Shown here: positions 59,631-64,000 of the stretch, one piece after another
Layout: each line of letters opens with the position of its first letter
How positions within the stretch are numbered: position 1 is the first letter of the stretch
Source of the DNA: Chloroflexota bacterium
Lineage (GTDB): Bacteria > Chloroflexota > Anaerolineae > 4572-78 > J111
Assembly: GCA_016860845.1 (NCBI GenBank)
Contig: BOKF01000004.1
Span: 1 to 64,000 of the forward strand
DNA: 64,000 nucleotides
Direction: 5' to 3'
Program-made: the position numbers and the translations under genes
Notes under the pieces: generated by a model
The model's input: the letters and a program-made list of their open reading frames with translations, nothing else
Told to the model about the DNA's origin: nothing
Database searches by the model: none

Positions 59631-60491
59631 ATGCAATCAAACAGCCAAACCAACAAACTGCTCGGTTATCCTCCGGATGCCCGGCTGCTTATTCTCAACA
59701 CGGATGACTTTGGCATGTGCCACTCAATTAACGAGGCGGTGACCCAGGCTATCCGGCATGGAGCGGCCAGTTCCTGCACCTTGATGGTCCCCTGTCCCTG
59801 GGGCTTGCACGGCATGCACCTGCTCCGGGAGAACCCCGACATCTCCTTTGGCGTGCATCTAACTGCCGTCAGCGAGGCGGTCTACTACCGCTGGGGACCG
59901 GTAGCGCCCAAGGAAAAGGTTCCCTCGTTGGTGGACGAAGCCGGCTATTTCTACAGCGAGGAGCGCATCCCGGCGTTTCTGGCTCAAGTCAATCTGGCCG
60001 AGTTGGAGGTGGAGTTTCGAGCGCAGATCGAAGCGGTGCTGGCCGCCGGGCTGAAGCCAACCCATGTAGACAGTCACTGTGGCATCCATACCCGGCGTGA
60101 AGACATTTTTGATATGACGGTCGGACTGGCCGGAGAATACGGCCTGGCCATGCGGGTCAGCGAGCCGCCCTTGATCGAGAAAATCAAGGGCCAGGGTTTG
60201 CCTGCCCACGACTACGATATTTTGGACAGCTACCGGGTTGAGACGCATGAAAAACCGGCCTACTACTTCAAGGGGCTGCGCGAGTTACGACCGGGCTTGA
60301 CCGAATGGGCTGTCCACCCCTCACTGGTGACAGGCGAACTCAAGGCGATGGGCAATGACTGGCCGGTCCGCCAGGCTGATTTTGAGTTTTTGATGTCGCC
60401 TGAAACCCGGGCGATCATCGAACAGGAAGGTATCATTGTTTTGAACTACAAACCGCTGCAGGAATTGTGGCAGGCGCAAAGGAGACAATAG
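59631..60491 (+). CDS. YdjC/ChbG-type carbohydrate deacetylase
   Basis: 286-aa protein of the YdjC family, which removes acetyl groups from amino sugars or oligosaccharides. Metal-site motifs: LNTDDFGMCHSINEAV (Asp-Asp at about 25-26), FGVHLTAVSEAVYY, THVDSHCGIHTRRE. Start at 59631 (MQSNSQT) because GAGGAG lies 9 bases upstream; a TTG at 59601 is in frame. Coupled to the downstream aminotransferase by 4 bases. Confidence 0.85.
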   Translation: MQSNSQTNKLLGYPPDARLLILNTDDFGMCHSINEAVTQAIRHGAASSCTLMVPCPWGLHGMHLLRENPDISFGVHLTAVSEAVYYRWGPVAPKEKVPSLVDEAGYFYSEERIPAFLAQVNLAELEVEFRAQIEAVLAAGLKPTHVDSHCGIHTRREDIFDMTVGLAGEYGLAMRVSEPPLIEKIKGQGLPAHDYDILDSYRVETHEKPAYYFKGLRELRPGLTEWAVHPSLVTGELKAMGNDWPVRQADFEFLMSPETRAIIEQEGIIVLNYKPLQELWQAQRRQ

Positions 60492-60494
60492 TTT

Positions 60495-61763
60495 ATGAAC
60501 CCCCAACCCGTTAGAGAAGAACCGCTGGGCTACGAGTGGCCCGGCTCCTATTTCATTGGTGAGGAAGAATTGGAACTGGTTACACAGGTCATCAAGGCCC
60601 AGTCGCCGTTCCGCTACTACGGCCTCGACCGGCAGCACATGTGCGATCAGTTTGAGAAAGAGTATGCTGAGTATATCGGCATTGAGCATGCCCTGGCAGT
60701 CAGCGGGGGGACGGCGGCGTTGAATGTGGCTATGGCGGCGCTGGGCGTTGGCCCTGGTCAGGAAGTCATTGTGCCCGGCTACATGTGGATCAGCACCATC
60801 GCCGCTGTGGTCAACCGTGGGGCTATCCCGGTCCTGTGCGAGATTGACGACTCCTTCTGCATGGACCCGGCTGACCTGGAAAAGAAAATCACGCCCAAAA
60901 CGACGGTTGTCGTGCCGGTGCACATGAGCGGGACCACCGGCAACATTGAAGAAATCTGCGCCATTGCCAAAAAGCACAATCTAAGGGTCCTGGAAGACTG
61001 CGCCCAGGCGGTCGGCGTGTCCTACAAAGGTAAAAAGGTGGGAGCCTTTGGCGACATTGGCATCTTCAGCTTTCAGTTTAACAAAGCCATGACCACCGGC
61101 GAAGGGGGCATGATCGTGACCAACGACCGGCTGCTGTTCAAGCGCTGCCAGGCCGCCCAGGACATCGGCCACAGCCGCAATCTCAAAGGACGCCTGGAGG
61201 TTGACTCGCAGGTGCTGTTGTGGGGGATTGGGGCGCGCATGACCGAGCTGCAAGGGGCCTTCGGGCTGGCCCAACTGCGCAAGCTCGACCGGATTACTGC
61301 GGCCATGCGTTCGGCCAAGTACCGCGTCCGCGAGGCATTAACCGAAATCCCCGACATCAAGCTGCGCCGGGTAGACGATCCAGCGGGCGACAACGGGGCC
61401 TTCCTCATCACAACTTATCCCACCGCCGAGACGTCACAGGAGATGAGCCAGGAACTGCTGGCGTTGGGTATCAAAGCCGGGCCGGGCGGCAATCTGTTAT
61501 GTCACTTTACCGGTTACGGCTTCCATCTCTACTACAATTTGCCGGCGCTGGTCAAAAAAGCCAGCACCAGCCCCGATGGCTTTCCCTGGACCCATCCGCT
61601 CAACCAGGACAGTAACTACAACTACGATAAAGGCGCCCTGCCCCAAACCGATGAGCTGTTTGCCCGGAGTATCATCCAGGCCATCCCATCCAATTGCACC
61701 GATAAAGATGTGGCGGATATAATTGAAGCCTATTTTCGGGCGGCGCGGCACGTGCTTGGGTGA
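60495..61763 (+). CDS. DegT/DnrJ/EryC1 sugar aminotransferase
   Basis: 422-aa PLP enzyme. Motifs: ALAVSGGTAALNVAMAALG, EVIVPGYMWISTIAAVVNRG, LEDCAQAVGVSYKGKKVGAF and PLP lysine in FQFNKAMTTGEGGMIV (about 196). The DegT family transfers an amino group to keto-sugars; members with a C-terminal extension exist in catabolic and biosynthetic clusters. Last gene of the LacI-linked cluster; its presence suggests an amino-sugar-like substrate (inference). Confidence 0.88.
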   Translation: MNPQPVREEPLGYEWPGSYFIGEEELELVTQVIKAQSPFRYYGLDRQHMCDQFEKEYAEYIGIEHALAVSGGTAALNVAMAALGVGPGQEVIVPGYMWISTIAAVVNRGAIPVLCEIDDSFCMDPADLEKKITPKTTVVVPVHMSGTTGNIEEICAIAKKHNLRVLEDCAQAVGVSYKGKKVGAFGDIGIFSFQFNKAMTTGEGGMIVTNDRLLFKRCQAAQDIGHSRNLKGRLEVDSQVLLWGIGARMTELQGAFGLAQLRKLDRITAAMRSAKYRVREALTEIPDIKLRRVDDPAGDNGAFLITTYPTAETSQEMSQELLALGIKAGPGGNLLCHFTGYGFHLYYNLPALVKKASTSPDGFPWTHPLNQDSNYNYDKGALPQTDELFARSIIQAIPSNCTDKDVADIIEAYFRAARHVLG

Positions 61764-61877
61764 GCGGAGAAAAGTTGCCGTTTTTATGCAGCAATTCCTG
61801 GATCAACTGAAACGGGAGCTTGAGTTTTAAGCCAGTCGGCGCTCCCTGGTCGTCTCTTCCAATGATGCCCCTGCTCC

Positions 61878-64000
61878 CTATTCGTACCGCAACGCCTTGA
61901 TAATCTCCATGCTCGACGCCTGGCGCGCGGGAACCAGTGCAGCCAGCACGCCAAAGATCAAGCCTGCGGCGATGGCCGCGAGTACTCCGGCGAGCGGGAA
62001 GGTATAAGCCACTTTGAAAATGCCACTGGCGCTCAACCCCTGAACGAATACGTAGCTGAGGTACAGACCCGCCAGGATGCCAAATGCCGTGCCCAGTGAC
62101 GCGAGCAACAACGCTTCGGCCACAATTGTCTTCCACACTTGACCGCGCGTCGCGCCAATCGCGCGTAGCATGCCGATTTCGCGGGTGCGCTCGATGACGC
62201 CAATTGCCAGCGTGTTGAGGATGGCAATCAACGAGGGGAACGCCAACACGCCCAGCAGCACATAGAACCCTGCATAGATCGCGTCATATTGCCGGCGGAA
62301 TTCTGCCGTGTACTCGCGCCCCGCCACCAGGCGGAATTGCGGATAGTCTTCCACAACTCGATCCAGCCGTTGCTCCACTGCCGCGGGGTCTGCGCCAGGC
62401 GCAAGATCAACCTGGTAGAAAATATCCTCGCTCTTGCGGAAATCTGCTTTCATATTCGCTTGCGAGATATAGGCCGTGTTGATCTTCATGCTCATCACCT
62501 CGCCGCCAATGGCGATGACACGATAGTCTTTTACCCCCGCTGTCGTCACCAGCGGAATGGTATCGCCGATGTTCAAGTCCGTGCTGGCGGCCAGAATCCC
62601 GTTGACGATGACATTGCGTTCAGAAGCGGCCAGCGCGCTAAAAGCATCCTGGGCATTCCCCTTTTGAAAATCCATCCCCGATATTTTCGGATACTCGACC
62701 GGGTCAATGCCCAGGACGGAAATCATCGTCTCGCCTGTGCCGGTTCTCCGCGCGGCGGGGTGGAGCGACGATTGAGCGTACCGCAACGAGCTGACTACGC
62801 CGACGCCTGGCGCCGCCTTAATCTTGGCTTTGAGACTGGCGCTTGCACCGACATCGCCTTTCCAGACGGCAACTGAGGGTGGAATGAGCAAATAGTCGCT
62901 GCCCAGGGTTCGGCTAAACAACTCCATCACGGTGCCGACCGTACTGAACATCATGCCACCGGCGCCAACGATAATCGCCAGGCCGATCATCGTTGCGCTG
63001 GCCGTGATCGCCGCGCGCGAAGGTTGGCGGGTGAGGTTGCCCTGCGCCAGTTCGCCCGTGCCTTGACGGGCAAAAATCAGCGCGAGCAAAACGCCAAACA
63101 CATGGGCAATCGGCTTGACCAGAGCAGGCGCGACGAGCACCAAACCGACGAGAACCAAAAAACCGCCCAGCGCGACGAGCGCGAAATTGCCTGTGATTAA
63201 TCCCCCCATAGCGACGACGATCATCACCGCACCGACGATGGTGCCGATGCGGCTGATGCGCTGCATGACTTGGCTGGGCGTTGGCCGCAGAGCCTCCATC
63301 GGTGTGACGCGGCTCGCGTTCAAGGCTGGCAGTAAACTGGCAAAGAGAGTGACGCCGACACCCAGGGCAATCGAAACAACCACCAGCGACGGCTCGACCA
63401 CGGGGGTCATTTCTATATTCATGAGTTGTTTGACAATTGAACTTGTCCCGGCGGTAATAGTGATACCCAGCAGATAGCCCAACCCCAGGCCAATCGCCGT
63501 GCCGATAACGCCTTGCACCAATCCTTCGGTGAGCACCAGGCCGACGATGGTGGCGCGATTCGCGCCAATGGCCCGCAGCATGCCAATGTCGTGACGACGC
63601 TCGGCCACAATCGTGCGGAACGTGTTAAAGATGATGAACCCGCCCATCGCCAGCGTGAGCACGCCGAACAGATTGAACATCACTTGCCCTAACTGCATCG
63701 CCCCGGCGAATTCCGAACCGCTCGACAGCCCGCCGAGTGTGTACGTGTCCCCCAGTTGCGCTTTGATCGTATTGACGATGGCTTCGCTTTCCGCCTTATC
63801 TCTGGTCGTGAGATTCGCTTCGATCACGCTGATACGACCTGACATGTCAAACAGCTTTTGCGCCTGGGTCAGGGTGACCAGCACCTGTTCATTGCCGATG
63901 AGGGCGCGCCCCGGTATCAGGCCGACAATCGTCAATTTGACCACGCCCTCGGGGGTCGGCAGTTTGAGCGTGTCGTCCAGTTTCAGACCCACCTCATCGG
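61878..64000 (-). CDS. FtsX-type ABC permease (MacB-like), partial
   Basis: At least 707 aa visible; the start lies beyond the window edge. Two FtsX-like domains: the first half has helices VMFNLFGVLTLAMGGFIIFN, GMLRAIGANRATIVGLVLTE, the second half IAILNTLAIGVIERTREIGM and MLRAIGATRGQVWKTIVAEA, with the periplasmic ectodomains between. The ILG/GMLRAIGA motifs are typical. The frame is open to base 64000 (reads DEVGLKLDD). It is convergent with the DegT gene. Likely exports lipids, peptides or drugs with an ATPase encoded outside the window. Confidence 0.85.
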   Translation of the reverse strand, partial: DEVGLKLDDTLKLPTPEGVVKLTIVGLIPGRALIGNEQVLVTLTQAQKLFDMSGRISVIEANLTTRDKAESEAIVNTIKAQLGDTYTLGGLSSGSEFAGAMQLGQVMFNLFGVLTLAMGGFIIFNTFRTIVAERRHDIGMLRAIGANRATIVGLVLTEGLVQGVIGTAIGLGLGYLLGITITAGTSSIVKQLMNIEMTPVVEPSLVVVSIALGVGVTLFASLLPALNASRVTPMEALRPTPSQVMQRISRIGTIVGAVMIVVAMGGLITGNFALVALGGFLVLVGLVLVAPALVKPIAHVFGVLLALIFARQGTGELAQGNLTRQPSRAAITASATMIGLAIIVGAGGMMFSTVGTVMELFSRTLGSDYLLIPPSVAVWKGDVGASASLKAKIKAAPGVGVVSSLRYAQSSLHPAARRTGTGETMISVLGIDPVEYPKISGMDFQKGNAQDAFSALAASERNVIVNGILAASTDLNIGDTIPLVTTAGVKDYRVIAIGGEVMSMKINTAYISQANMKADFRKSEDIFYQVDLAPGADPAAVEQRLDRVVEDYPQFRLVAGREYTAEFRRQYDAIYAGFYVLLGVLAFPSLIAILNTLAIGVIERTREIGMLRAIGATRGQVWKTIVAEALLLASLGTAFGILAGLYLSYVFVQGLSASGIFKVAYTFPLAGVLAAIAAGLIFGVLAALVPARQASSMEIIKALRYE

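Overview
The window reads like a chromosomal segment of a filamentous or anaerobic Chloroflexota bacterium (Anaerolineae-like). This is inferred from gene content: many tandem universal-stress proteins, UPF0182, HflK/HflC with DedA-like proteins, secreted beta-propeller proteins and LacI/ABC sugar-type operons. No rRNA or tRNA is visible to confirm it.

Region 1 (1-31 kb) is a stress and ion-homeostasis island. It holds HtpX, an IS200/IS605 element, an eRF1-like baeRF protein, two DUF2294 proteins, four tandem-domain Usp proteins, an acyl-CoA ligase, two UPF0114/YqhA paralogues each placed before a P-type ATPase, a CaCA exchanger, a HAD-ATPase fusion, UPF0182, HflKC, a Sua5 protein and a DUF4914 protein. 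Three copies of an unassigned structured leader RNA that ends in a terminator-like hairpin sit in front of the baeRF, the first usp and the acyl-CoA ligase. Two of them lie in a near-identical ~185-bp promoter-leader repeat. The island also carries many broken genes: a P-type ATPase that has lost its last two helices and runs into CBS-domain debris, a PiT/DUF47/rocD graveyard, and frameshifted yugP, VTT and PII-like genes.

Region 2 (32.6-40 kb) is a Tn7-like transposon with a TnsABC operon divergent from an Xre repressor and a TniQ/TnsD-like protein. Paired operators overlap both divergent promoters, and seven 13-bp direct repeats lie at the right end. The left end cannot be recognised; it is replaced by fragments of a Tn3-type transposase, an unknown protein and a zinc alcohol dehydrogenase.

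Region 3 (40-47.7 kb) has a DOT1-like methyltransferase and three consecutive genes for exported beta-propeller proteins (LVIVD/Reg_prop, BNR, PD40).

Region 4 (48.3-61.8 kb) is a LacI-regulated catabolic cluster: D-threonine-aldolase-like protein, creatininase-like amidohydrolase, CoA transferase, lipoprotein binding protein plus two permeases (no ATPase), two amidohydrolases, M81 peptidase, YdjC/ChbG deacetylase and DegT aminotransferase. Its substrate is not evident. The window ends inside an FtsX-type ABC permease.
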